Assembly: GCA_002341815.1 (NCBI GenBank)
Contig: DDOT01000098.1
Coordinates: 1-9,449 of the forward strand
Source: Thiobacillus sp. UBA2487
GTDB lineage: Bacteria > Pseudomonadota > Gammaproteobacteria > Burkholderiales > Sulfuriferulaceae
Reading direction: 5' to 3'
DNA: 9,449 nucleotides
The translations under genes were made by a program, and so were the position numbers. How positions within the stretch are numbered: the stretch's first letter is position 1; every line of letters begins with the position of its first letter. Positions 1 to 6,999 of this stretch are shown here, in pieces. The notes under the pieces are model-generated. The model had not been told where the DNA came from. It did no database searches and saw only the letters and a program-made list of their open reading frames with translations.

Positions 1-93
1 GCGGCGTCGTTATTCATACGCCCAATTGAATAACATTTCAATAGGGAACCCCAGTGATGGCGCGCTTTAATTTATGAAAAAATCGGGTTAGCC
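1..93. other. short non-coding stretch downstream of rluD
   Basis: This stretch lies between the window edge and the rluD stop codon. I see no gene in it. On the minus strand an ATG at 17-15 stays open to the window edge for five codons (MNNDA), so it could be the start of the next gene in the rluD direction, but this is too short to support. There is no convincing terminator hairpin after rluD. Confidence 0.5.
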
Positions 94-1086
94 TCAATCA
101 TCCGTTACACCTTGCGCTTGCTCGCGCAAACAATTGAGTAATCTACTAAAATCATCTGGCGGATCGCGTTGCCAGAACAAAGGCTCGCCACTGACCGGAT
201 GCAACAAGCCCAAGCGAAATGCATGCAACGCCTGGCGCGTAAAAGACGCATCACAATCAGATACCCGACGCCTCCGACCTTGATACACCGGATCACCGAC
301 CAGTGGAAAGCCGATATATTGCATGTGCACCCGAATCTGATGGGTACGTCCCGTTTCTAACTGGCAACGTAACCAGGTATAACCGGACAGATTTTCTTCA
401 ACGAAATAGCGGGTCACCGCCTCTTTGCCATGCCCGCCCTCACGCAAAACCGCCATCCGCGTGCGTTGTGTTGCATGACGTCCCATCGGCGCGTCCACCA
501 CACCATCTTTCAGCACATCTCCGTGAACAATCGCCCAGTATTCGCGTTTGACCGTGCGCGCCTGCAATTGACGAACCAACGCGGTTTGCGCGATCACCGT
601 TTTGGCCACTACCATCAACCCACTGGTATCTTTATCCAATCGATGCACAATACCGGCGCGCGGCACCTCGGCCAACATCGGCAAGTAATGCAACAACCCG
701 TTCAGCAGGGTACCTTCCCAGTTACCACTTCCCGGATGCACGACCAAACCGGCCGGTTTGTTCAACACCAGCAATTCGTCATCTTCAAATACGACATCCA
801 GCCCGATGGCTTGAGGAATGGACGGCAATTCAGCCGGATGCGCTTGCAGATGCACCACAATGCTCTCACCACCATGCACGCGCTGACTCGGTGACGCTTG
901 TTTCCCATCCAGCATAGCATCGCCTTGCCGGATCCATTCCTGAATCCGGCTGCGCGAATACTCCGGCAACAGGGCCGCCAGCGTGACATCCAGACGATTG
1001 CCGGCTGCATCAAGCGGTATTTGTAAGTCAACGACAGGTGCCTGCTTTATTGTATAATCGCTAAATCGTTTTTCGGATGAAGTCAT
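94..1086 (-). CDS. rluD: 23S rRNA pseudouridine synthase RluD
   Basis: This RluA-family enzyme isomerises uridines to pseudouridine in 23S rRNA; RluD modifies helix 69 (1911/1915/1917 in E. coli) and acts on the late large subunit in the cytoplasm. The 330-residue protein has an N-terminal S4 RNA-binding domain (about 28-90, with GNRLDVTL and PEYSRSRIQEWI) and then the catalytic domain. The catalytic motif HRLDKDTSGL has its Asp at 151, and LETGRTHQIRVHM lies at 244-256. The open frame continues upstream to 1221, but the family N-terminus aligns just inside the ATG at 1086, and no in-frame ATG, GTG or TTG lies between there and the S4 domain, so I use 1086. This leaves the N-terminus roughly a dozen residues longer than in E. 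coli. The gene is divergent from bamD and the two start codons share bases. RluC or another RluA paralogue is less likely because the bamD neighbour is typical of rluD. Confidence 0.93.
   Translation of the reverse strand: MTSSEKRFSDYTIKQAPVVDLQIPLDAAGNRLDVTLAALLPEYSRSRIQEWIRQGDAMLDGKQASPSQRVHGGESIVVHLQAHPAELPSIPQAIGLDVVFEDDELLVLNKPAGLVVHPGSGNWEGTLLNGLLHYLPMLAEVPRAGIVHRLDKDTSGLMVVAKTVIAQTALVRQLQARTVKREYWAIVHGDVLKDGVVDAPMGRHATQRTRMAVLREGGHGKEAVTRYFVEENLSGYTWLRCQLETGRTHQIRVHMQYIGFPLVGDPVYQGRRRRVSDCDASFTRQALHAFRLGLLHPVSGEPLFWQRDPPDDFSRLLNCLREQAQGVTDD
1031..1058 (+). promoter_or_regulatory. candidate sigma-70 promoter for bamD operon
   Basis: A perfect TATAAT lies at 1053-1058, with ACGACA (4 of 6 matches to TTGACA) at 1031-1036 and a 16-base spacer. 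Transcription would start near 1065, giving a leader of about 20 bases before the ATG at 1085, which is preceded by a GGATGAAG-type ribosome-binding site at 1075-1082. The promoter sits inside the first codons of the divergent rluD. It is the only strong promoter I see before the seven-gene (+) run. It is predicted from sequence alone. Confidence 0.6.
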
Positions 1087-1954
1087 GAAACTGAAATTAC
1101 CTGCTGTTGCGATACGAAATCCGGCCATGAAAGCCAGCGTCATGACCAGCCTGATCCTCTCTGCCGTGTTGTTGGCCGGGTGTGCGTCTACCAAAGACAA
1201 AGAAGCCGACGAAACCAGCAACTGGTCCGCCCAGCGCTTGTTTGCACAGGCTTCACAAGACCTTGATCAAGGCAATTATTCTTCATCCATCAAGCTGTTT
1301 GAATCGCTGGAATCACGTTACCCTTATGGGCATTATGCCCAACAGGCGCAACTGGAAATCGCTTACGCATATTATAAAAACAGTGAGCCGGCATCCGCCG
1401 TTGAAGCTTGTGACCGATTCATCAAAATGCATCCGAATCACCCGAATGTCGATTATGCATATTATTTGAAAGGCCTGTCAAACTTCGTTGCAGATAACAC
1501 CGCATTTACAGACATGGCGGCTCAAGACCCTTCGGAGCGCGATACCAAAAACCTGCAAACATCGTTCAACACCTTTCGCGAACTGGTTACCCGCTACCCA
1601 GACAGCAAATATGCACCTGACGCCATCAAACGCATGAAAATGCTGGTAGACCTGCTGGCAGAACACGAAATCCACATTGCCCTCTATTATTACAACCGCA
1701 AATCGTGGGTGGCAGCCGCTGCACGAGCCGAAAATTCTCTTAAAACGTACCCGCAAGCCCCCATTAATGAGCTTGGTTTGGCGATCATGGCCCGTTCCTA
1801 TACCCAATTGGGCACATCCGATCTTGCCAAGGACGCGCTGCGCGTGCTTGCATTGAATTATCCACACAGCAAGTGGCTCAATGACAAACAGCCGCTGCAA
1901 TTCCGTGGCAGCCTGCAAGCGCCGAAAAGCTGGTGGAAAATCTGGGCTTCCTGA
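1085..1954 (+). CDS. bamD: outer membrane assembly lipoprotein BamD (ComL)
   Basis: BamD is the essential lipoprotein of the BAM complex. It is anchored in the inner leaflet of the outer membrane and works with BamA to fold beta-barrel proteins. The N-terminus carries a lipoprotein signal ending in the lipobox LLAGC, with the lipidated Cys at residue 33, followed by TPR-type helical repeats. Family hallmarks are ESRYPYGHYAQQAQLEIAY, a D..T.NLQTSFNTFRELVTRYPDSKYAPDA block, and YYYNRKSWVAAAARAE. The start at 1085 has the better ribosome-binding site (GGATGAAG) and follows the promoter closely. A second ATG at 1127 would give a more usual 18-residue signal (MKASVM... to the Cys) and remove the overlap with rluD, so it is a serious alternative. 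The 289 residues are slightly longer than E. coli BamD (245). It is the first gene of the (+) run. Confidence 0.93.
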   Translation: MKLKLPAVAIRNPAMKASVMTSLILSAVLLAGCASTKDKEADETSNWSAQRLFAQASQDLDQGNYSSSIKLFESLESRYPYGHYAQQAQLEIAYAYYKNSEPASAVEACDRFIKMHPNHPNVDYAYYLKGLSNFVADNTAFTDMAAQDPSERDTKNLQTSFNTFRELVTRYPDSKYAPDAIKRMKMLVDLLAEHEIHIALYYYNRKSWVAAAARAENSLKTYPQAPINELGLAIMARSYTQLGTSDLAKDALRVLALNYPHSKWLNDKQPLQFRGSLQAPKSWWKIWAS

Positions 1955-1962
1955 AGCGAAAA

Positions 1963-2643
1963 ATGCACAATATGAAACTGGTTTTGTTTGATTTGGACAA
2001 TACCCTGCTCAACGGTGATTCCGACTATGCGTGGGGGCAATTTTTGATCAGTCAGGGCATCGTCGATCCGGTCGAGTATGAGGCTCGCAACGATGAGTTC
2101 TATCGCCAATACCAAGCCGGCACCCTGGATATACATGCATTTTTGGCCTTCCAGTTAGCGCCGTTGACGCGCTATTCATTGGAACAACTTAACCGATGGC
2201 ATACCGAATTCATGCACCAAACCATCGCCCCCATGATTACGCCCCAGGCGCGTCAACTGGTTAAACAAGCACTAGCCGATGCCGACTTGGTGGCCATCAT
2301 CACCGCAACCAACAGCTTTGTGACGCGCCCGATTGCCGATGCATTTGGCGTTGAGCACCTGATTGCCACCGAACCCGAGCAGATAAACCATCGTTTCACC
2401 GGCAACGTCAGCGGCACACCCAGTTTCCGTGAAGGCAAAATCACTCGCTTGAATAGCTGGCTTGGTAACCTTGGCCATCAACTGACCGATTTTGACGAAT
2501 CCTGGTTTTATAGTGACTCGCGCAACGATTTGCCTTTGCTGAACGCTGTCACCCATCCGGTTGCTGTTAATGCCGACCCCATCCTCAATGCACATGCCAT
2601 TGCGCATCATTGGCCGCAAATCGACCTGCACGGCACCGACTAA
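1963..2643 (+). CDS. HAD-superfamily IB phosphatase, SerB-like
   Basis: This is a predicted cytoplasmic phosphomonoesterase of the HAD-IB (phosphoserine phosphatase-like) group. All four HAD motifs are present in the 226 residues: motif I FDLDNTLL with nucleophile Asp10 and acid/base Asp12, motif II IITAT with Thr114, motif III Lys159 in FREGKI, and motif IV YSDSRNDLPLL with Asp185 and Asp189. Residues of about 20-85 between motifs I and II would form the helical cap that sets specificity. The substrate cannot be read from sequence; phosphoserine is possible, but the protein belongs to an uncharacterised subgroup often found next to pcnB/folK. ATG 1963 is chosen because it lies 4-5 bases after a weak GAAGCG site. 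ATG 1972 (MKLVLFD) is equally good by family fit, and GTG 1933 would overlap bamD. The gap to bamD is 8 bases and to pcnB 3 bases. Confidence 0.88.
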   Translation: MHNMKLVLFDLDNTLLNGDSDYAWGQFLISQGIVDPVEYEARNDEFYRQYQAGTLDIHAFLAFQLAPLTRYSLEQLNRWHTEFMHQTIAPMITPQARQLVKQALADADLVAIITATNSFVTRPIADAFGVEHLIATEPEQINHRFTGNVSGTPSFREGKITRLNSWLGNLGHQLTDFDESWFYSDSRNDLPLLNAVTHPVAVNADPILNAHAIAHHWPQIDLHGTD

Positions 2644-2646
2644 AAC

Positions 2647-4002
2647 ATGCTCAAACGATTTATCAAGCGTCTGCTGGGCCAGCAATCCAACAACAATATG
2701 GCTACCCGTGTAACGCGCATCGCCGTCACCGACCATGGTGTGACGCGCGAGCGCATTTCGCCCTGTGCATTACAGGTTACCGACACGCTGCAACAACAAG
2801 GTTATTCAGCATTTGTGGTGGGCGGTGCCGTACGCGACCTGCTAATTGGCGCCAAACCAAAAGACTTTGACGTGGTGACCAATGCGACCCCTGAGCAGAT
2901 TCGCCAATTGTTTCGTCGGGCACACATTATCGGTCGACGGTTTCGCTTGGTGCATGTGTTGTGTGGCAATGAAACCATCGAGGTTTCCACCTTTCGCGCC
3001 AATGCCCATGACGGTGACGAACGCCCTACCGATGACAATGGCCGTATTTTGCGTGATAACGTGTTCGGCAACCAAGCCAGCGATGCCGAACGGCGCGATT
3101 TCACCATCAACGCGCTGTATTACGATCCCGGTTCGCAAGAAATATGGGATTATTGTGGTGGATTCACAGATGTACGCAACAAAACCATCCGTATGATCGG
3201 AGATCCCGCCACCCGCTATCGGGAAGACCCCGTGCGCATGTTGCGTGGCGCCAGATTTGCCGCCAAACTTGAATTTCACATCGACCCGATGACCCGCGCC
3301 CCCATCGCCGAACTAACAGATTTGTTGGATAACGTGCCATCAGCACGGTTATTTGATGAGATGCTCAAACTGTTGTTATCGGGACACGCGCAACGTGCGA
3401 TTCATCAACTGCGTGCCGAAGGTTTACACCGTGGCTGCCTGCCCATGCTGGACAACTTGCTGGAACAGGAATCCAGCGCTCAGTTTATCGCGGCTGCCTT
3501 GCACAACACCGATCAACGGGTGCAGGCGGGCAAGCCGGTATCGCCTGCCTTTCTGTTCGCCTGTTTGCTATGGCATCCGCTACAAATCGTTTGGCAACAA
3601 CGCATGGACGATGGAGAAACCGAACAAAACGCCCTGTTTGCTGCCATGGAACACACCTTGGAACAACATCGCAGCCAAATTGCCATTCCCCGCAGAATGG
3701 ACGGTAATATAAAAGAAATATGGTCGTTACAACCGCGTTTCGCACAACGCAGCGCTGGCAAAGCCCTGCGCCTGGTGACGCACCCGCGCTTTAGGGCAGG
3801 CTATGACTTTCTGCTGTTGCGCGCCGACGCGGACAGCAGTTTACGCCCGCTGAGTGATTGGTGGACATCATTCTACGAGGCAGATGATGCGTTGCGCGCC
3901 AATCTGGCAGCCGGATTAACGGAGCCCATGCCGACAAAAAAACGCCGACGACGCAAAAAACCCACGGTCACACCCGTAGCAGCGGAGCCCGTGAATGAAT
4001 GA
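2647..4002 (+). CDS. pcnB: poly(A) polymerase I (PcnB)
   Basis: PcnB adds 3' poly(A) tails to RNA and so marks transcripts and sRNAs for exonuclease decay. The 451-residue protein belongs to the class II nucleotidyltransferases: GGAVRDLLIG at 59-68, the metal-binding Asp pair in KDFDVV (Asp73, Asp75), RRDFTINAL at 149-157, and DPVRMLRGARF at 194-204. The motif GRRFRLVHV at 96-104 is the signature that separates bacterial poly(A) polymerases from CCA-adding enzymes. The end of the protein is a Lys/Arg-rich tail (KKRRRRKK at about 431-440), as in E. coli PcnB, where the basic end binds RNA. ATG 2647 has no clear ribosome-binding site and sits 3 bases after the upstream stop, so translational coupling is likely. 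A second ATG at 2698 would still keep the catalytic domain. The 3' end overlaps folK by 8 bases. Confidence 0.95.
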   Translation: MLKRFIKRLLGQQSNNNMATRVTRIAVTDHGVTRERISPCALQVTDTLQQQGYSAFVVGGAVRDLLIGAKPKDFDVVTNATPEQIRQLFRRAHIIGRRFRLVHVLCGNETIEVSTFRANAHDGDERPTDDNGRILRDNVFGNQASDAERRDFTINALYYDPGSQEIWDYCGGFTDVRNKTIRMIGDPATRYREDPVRMLRGARFAAKLEFHIDPMTRAPIAELTDLLDNVPSARLFDEMLKLLLSGHAQRAIHQLRAEGLHRGCLPMLDNLLEQESSAQFIAAALHNTDQRVQAGKPVSPAFLFACLLWHPLQIVWQQRMDDGETEQNALFAAMEHTLEQHRSQIAIPRRMDGNIKEIWSLQPRFAQRSAGKALRLVTHPRFRAGYDFLLLRADADSSLRPLSDWWTSFYEADDALRANLAAGLTEPMPTKKRRRRKKPTVTPVAAEPVNE

Positions 4003-4636
4003 AAAACATCACGAATCCGCCATTTGCCTGATTGCACTCGGTAGCAATCTGGAAAACCCGGCTCAGCAAGTCGAATCGGCGGTTGCTGCTATCGGGCAAC
4101 ATCCGGATTGCGAGATAACGGCTCGCGCATCGCTATATCGAAGTGCACCGGTGGGTTTCACTCCACAACCCGATTTTATCAACAGTGTCATTGAAGTTCG
4201 CACACAACTAGCACCTCACGCCCTGCTCGCCCTGCTAATGGAGATTGAACAACGCTTTGGTCGTACCCGACGCTTTACCAATGCGCCGCGCACGCTGGAT
4301 CTGGATATTTTATTGTATAACCAAGAGCAGATTCACACTAACGATCTCATCCTTCCACATCCACGCATGCACCAACGCGCATTTGTGTTGAGACCTCTGC
4401 TGGAAATACGCCCTGACACCCACATTCCCGGTCTCGGTGCGGCACAAAACTGGCTAAACCATACACGCGAGCAAGTCGCGGAAAAGGTCACGTCATTGAT
4501 CTGTTACAACGACCTGGCGCATTTATTGCCGTTGAGGGCCCGATTGGCGCTGGAAAATCCAGCCTGGCCCGCCGCTTGGCCCTGCATTCAGGGGCAGAAA
4601 TGCTGCTGGAACAAGCAGAAGAAAATCCGTTTTTAG
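3995..4636 (+). CDS. folK: HPPK (FolK), with off-family C-terminal extension
   Basis: FolK (6-hydroxymethyl-7,8-dihydropterin pyrophosphokinase) transfers pyrophosphate from ATP to hydroxymethyl-dihydropterin, the step before dihydropteroate synthase in folate synthesis. Motifs seen are IALGSNLENP near the N-terminus, YRSAPVGFTPQPDFINSV, the HPPK signature NAPRTLDLDILLY with Mg-binding Asp102 and Asp104, and PHPRMHQRAFVLRPL at 121-135. The ATG at 3995 follows a GGAG site (3984-3987) by 7 bases and overlaps the pcnB stop by 8 bases. The family normally ends near residue 160-167, but this frame continues to a TAG at 4634-4636. The last 45 or so residues (Trp, Cys and Lys-rich) show no family similarity and are read out of frame over the kinase P-loop. 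The core assignment is firm; the true C-terminus is uncertain because of a real overlap, a lost stop, a frameshift or a sequencing indel. Confidence 0.9.
   Translation: MNEKHHESAICLIALGSNLENPAQQVESAVAAIGQHPDCEITARASLYRSAPVGFTPQPDFINSVIEVRTQLAPHALLALLMEIEQRFGRTRRFTNAPRTLDLDILLYNQEQIHTNDLILPHPRMHQRAFVLRPLLEIRPDTHIPGLGAAQNWLNHTREQVAEKVTSLICYNDLAHLLPLRARLALENPAWPAAWPCIQGQKCCWNKQKKIRF
4482..4497 (+). promoter_or_regulatory. ribosome-binding site and ATT start of the kinase
   Basis: AAAAGG at 4482-4487 is followed after 7 bases by ATT at 4495-4497. From that ATT the kinase reads [16 protein letters not shown], which puts the P-loop at residues 15-22, the usual place in this family. No ATG, GTG or TTG exists in this frame between the stop at 4414-4416 and the P-loop. 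CTG 4501 is the only close rival. ATT initiation is known for E. coli infC and pcnB and usually means low, IF3-sensitive expression. Confidence 0.55.
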
Positions 4637-5142
4637 CGCGCTTTTATCGCGAACCCAAGCGGTATGCGCTAGCGACACAATTGTTTTTTTTATTTCAACG
4701 TAGCGCACAGTTTGCCGAATTACGTCAACAGGATTTATTTCGAAAAACCATTGTTTCTGATTTTTTGCTCGACAAAGACCCCCTGTTTGCCCAGTTAAAC
4801 CTGGACGATGACGAGTTCCGCTTATATCAAACCATTTACCGCGAGTTACGCATGCAAGCCCCTCAACCGGATCTGGTGATTTACTTGCAGGCCAAACCAG
4901 CCGTTTTGCTTGAGCGGGTCCGCAAACGCGGCATCACATATGAAGCACAAATTCAAACCGATTATCTAACGCGCCTGGCAGATAAATATGCCAACTATTT
5001 TCATCAGTACAATAGGGCTCCCCTGTTAATCGTCAACTGCGAACATTTGAATTTTGCTGACAATGAACAAGATTTTTTGCATTTGGTCGACCGTGTTTCC
5101 GCAATGAAGGGGCCACGGGAATTTTTTAACCTGTCAGAGTGA
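4495..5142 (+). CDS. deoxynucleoside kinase family protein (dGK/dAK/dCK-like)
   Basis: This is a predicted cytoplasmic salvage kinase that phosphorylates deoxynucleosides with ATP. The 215-residue reading has the Walker A loop GPIGAGKS at 15-22, [13 protein letters not shown] at 39-51 as in bacterial dGK/dAK proteins, [16 protein letters not shown] in the position of the DRS-type region, [17 protein letters not shown] as the Arg-rich lid, and a following helix with [11 protein letters not shown]. Which deoxynucleoside is used cannot be told. The start is an inferred ATT; the first conventional codon (TTG 4576) would remove the P-loop and cannot be right for an active enzyme. The gene overlaps the tail of the folK frame in another frame and ends 7 bases before panB. 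A folK-kinase fusion through frameshifting is the main alternative reading of the N-terminus. Confidence 0.85.
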   Translation: MDLLQRPGAFIAVEGPIGAGKSSLARRLALHSGAEMLLEQAEENPFLARFYREPKRYALATQLFFLFQRSAQFAELRQQDLFRKTIVSDFLLDKDPLFAQLNLDDDEFRLYQTIYRELRMQAPQPDLVIYLQAKPAVLLERVRKRGITYEAQIQTDYLTRLADKYANYFHQYNRAPLLIVNCEHLNFADNEQDFLHLVDRVSAMKGPREFFNLSE

Positions 5143-5149
5143 TCTTCCA

Positions 5150-5953
5150 ATGAGCAACCTGTTGTCCTTGCAACAAAGACACCGCGCTGGTGAAAAAATC
5201 GCCATGTTGACCTGTTACGACGCCAGCTTTGCGGCCCGTCTGGAAAGTGCCGGCATTGATGCCCTGCTGGTCGGTGACAGCCTGGGAATGGTAATACAAG
5301 GGCAAACCTCCACCTTGCCAGTCCGTCTGGAACAAATCGTCTATCACACCGCAGCGGTCGCACGCGGCGCGCCGAATACCTTTATCATAGCCGACTTGAC
5401 GTTTGGCAGTTATCAAACCGGCCCCGCCCAAGCATTCGATGCCGCTGCTCAACTCATGGCTGCCGGGGCACATTGTATAAAACTGGAAGGTGGCGCAGTC
5501 ATGGCCGAAACCGTTCACTTTTTGGTGTCACGCGGTATTCCGGTCTGCGGACACTTGGGTTTACTGCCCCAATCGGTCTATGCCAGTGGTGGCTACGCCG
5601 TACAGGCCAAAACCCGCGAATCAGCCGATCAATTGTTAGATGATGCGTTACTGCTTGAACAGTCGGGCGCTTGCATGCTGGTGCTGGAGGCTATTCCTGC
5701 TTTGCTGGCTGCACAAGTCACCCAGCGTGTGCACATCCCAACCATCGGCATTGGTGCTGGCAACCAATGTAGCGGACAAGTACTTGTTCTATATGATATG
5801 CTGGGTATCACCCCAAAAAAACCGCCACGATTCGTGCGCAATTTCATGCATGACGTACCAAACATTGATCAAGCCATTGCGCTGTATATTCAGGCCGTGC
5901 GTGACGGAAGCTTTCCTGCGGATGAACACAGCTTTTTGAAACCCATCTTATGA
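5150..5953 (+). CDS. panB: 3-methyl-2-oxobutanoate hydroxymethyltransferase PanB
   Basis: PanB transfers a hydroxymethyl group from 5,10-methylene-tetrahydrofolate to alpha-ketoisovalerate to give ketopantoate, the first committed step to pantothenate and CoA. The 267-residue TIM-barrel protein (E. coli: 264) shows [10 protein letters not shown], the Mg-binding Asp43 in VGDSLGMV, Asp82 in [10 protein letters not shown], Lys111 and Glu113 in [15 protein letters not shown] at 136-144, and the catalytic Glu181 in [26 protein letters not shown] near 200 matches the family; the more usual residue after GIGAG is also N or P. The ATG lies 7 bases after the kinase stop, with only a weak ribosome-binding site. 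It overlaps panC by 4 bases (ATGA), a classic sign of translational coupling. Confidence 0.96.
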   Translation: MSNLLSLQQRHRAGEKIAMLTCYDASFAARLESAGIDALLVGDSLGMVIQGQTSTLPVRLEQIVYHTAAVARGAPNTFIIADLTFGSYQTGPAQAFDAAAQLMAAGAHCIKLEGGAVMAETVHFLVSRGIPVCGHLGLLPQSVYASGGYAVQAKTRESADQLLDDALLLEQSGACMLVLEAIPALLAAQVTQRVHIPTIGIGAGNQCSGQVLVLYDMLGITPKKPPRFVRNFMHDVPNIDQAIALYIQAVRDGSFPADEHSFLKPIL

Positions 5954-6786
5954 AGCTCATTCACCATATTGCTGAATTGCGCACGTGGCGAGAGGCCAAC
6001 CCCCATGTCGCTTTGGTTCCGACCATGGGCAATCTGCACGAAGGGCATTTACACCTGGTTAATCTGGCACGCCAACATGCGGAACACGTTGCAGTCAGCA
6101 TATTCGTCAATCCGTTACAATTTGGCCCGACCGAGGATTTCACCCGCTACCCGCGTACATTGGAACGAGACGCTGACAAATTGCGTGAATGCGGGGTTGA
6201 TTTGCTGTTTGCCCCGGATGTCAGCCAAATACTGCCCGCTACACCACGTTGCCAGATTGCGCTCCCAGCATTGGCAAATCAATTATGCGGTGCCACCCGT
6301 CCGGGTCATTTTGTTGGGGTTGCCACGATTGTCCTTAAATTATTCAATCTGGTACAACCCGACATTGCCTGCTTCGGCAAAAAAGACTACCAGCAATTAA
6401 GCATTATCCGCATGATGGTCGAGGATTTTAACGTACCGATCGAGATTATTGCGGGTGAAACCCAACGGGCAGCCGACGGCTTGGCATTATCATCGCGCAA
6501 CCAATACCTGACCCCCGACGAACGCGCGCGCGCGCCGCAATTATTTCAGCAATTACAGTTGATTACCCATCTTGCCCAACAAGCAGATGCAAACGTTAGC
6601 CAACTGGAGCAAAATGCCTGGCAAACGCTTGCTGAGGCCGGCTGGCAACCTGACTATATTCAGATTCGCAATCGGCATCTGGCTGAGCCAACCCCACAAG
6701 ATCAACAACTGGTGGTGGTGGGCGCAGCCCGTCTTGGCAACACCCGCCTGATTGATAATCTGGAATTTAGCCGCCAACCTGCATGA
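5950..6786 (+). CDS. panC: pantoate--beta-alanine ligase PanC (pantothenate synthetase)
   Basis: PanC joins pantoate and beta-alanine, using ATP through a pantoyl-adenylate, to make pantothenate. The 278-residue protein has the nucleotidyltransferase [10 protein letters not shown] motif at 24-33 (HIGH-like), [18 protein letters not shown] at 52-69, FGKKDYQQL at 142-150, and DGLALSSRN at 176-184 (KMSKS-like loop). The start ATG overlaps the panB stop as ATGA and lacks a strong ribosome-binding site of its own. It is the last gene of the (+) run. No panD or panE is in view, so beta-alanine and pantoate reduction must be encoded elsewhere. I do not see a strong intrinsic terminator after its stop. 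Confidence 0.96.
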   Translation: MKLIHHIAELRTWREANPHVALVPTMGNLHEGHLHLVNLARQHAEHVAVSIFVNPLQFGPTEDFTRYPRTLERDADKLRECGVDLLFAPDVSQILPATPRCQIALPALANQLCGATRPGHFVGVATIVLKLFNLVQPDIACFGKKDYQQLSIIRMMVEDFNVPIEIIAGETQRAADGLALSSRNQYLTPDERARAPQLFQQLQLITHLAQQADANVSQLEQNAWQTLAEAGWQPDYIQIRNRHLAEPTPQDQQLVVVGAARLGNTRLIDNLEFSRQPA

Positions 6787-6999
6787 AAACCCGTCACCAC
6801 CAGCCCACGAAATAGAGTCTGTAGAGGAACACTAAGGAAGCGCTGGTAATAAGGCATCGACTCTTGAGCCAGCGAATAAGTCGTCGGGGATGGGATTGCA
6901 CCCTCCCTGACCGGGCCTTTAAAACCTCGCCGTTCAGGGCAATGCTTGGCACTCCTTCCGATCTGAAAACCAGGGTTTCAAACCAGCCAGGAAGCAGGA
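6787..6999. other. non-coding spacer between convergent panC and motB, rich in inverted repeats
   Basis: I support no gene here. It contains several short inverted repeats: AGAGTC 6814-6819 with GACTCT 6859-6864, CGCTGG 6841-6846 with CCAGCG 6869-6874, CCCTGA 6905-6910 with TCAGGG 6934-6939, and GGTTT/AAACC at 6974-6984. The first pair encloses one arm of the second, so the two could be alternative structures. None has the U-run of an intrinsic terminator. The block 6834-6900 looks to me like the end of a decayed insertion sequence, but no transposase or second end is visible, so that is only a suspicion. Confidence 0.5.

Noticed and set aside
430..894. 154-codon open frame antisense to rluD
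   Set aside because: It is His/Gln/Arg-rich shadow coding opposite the conserved rluD catalytic domain, without its own start signals.
2272..2736. 154-codon open frame antisense to the HAD gene
   Set aside because: It lies opposite an intact conserved gene and has no domain features.
4493..4500. Single T deletion turning ATTGA into ATGA as a repaired folK stop/kinase start
   Set aside because: It would create a folK stop, but the new ATG would read in the folK frame and not in the kinase P-loop frame, so it does not repair the kinase.
4576..5142. Kinase starting at TTG 4576
   Set aside because: It would remove the Walker A motif GPIGAGKS encoded at 4537-4560, which is intact and in frame upstream.
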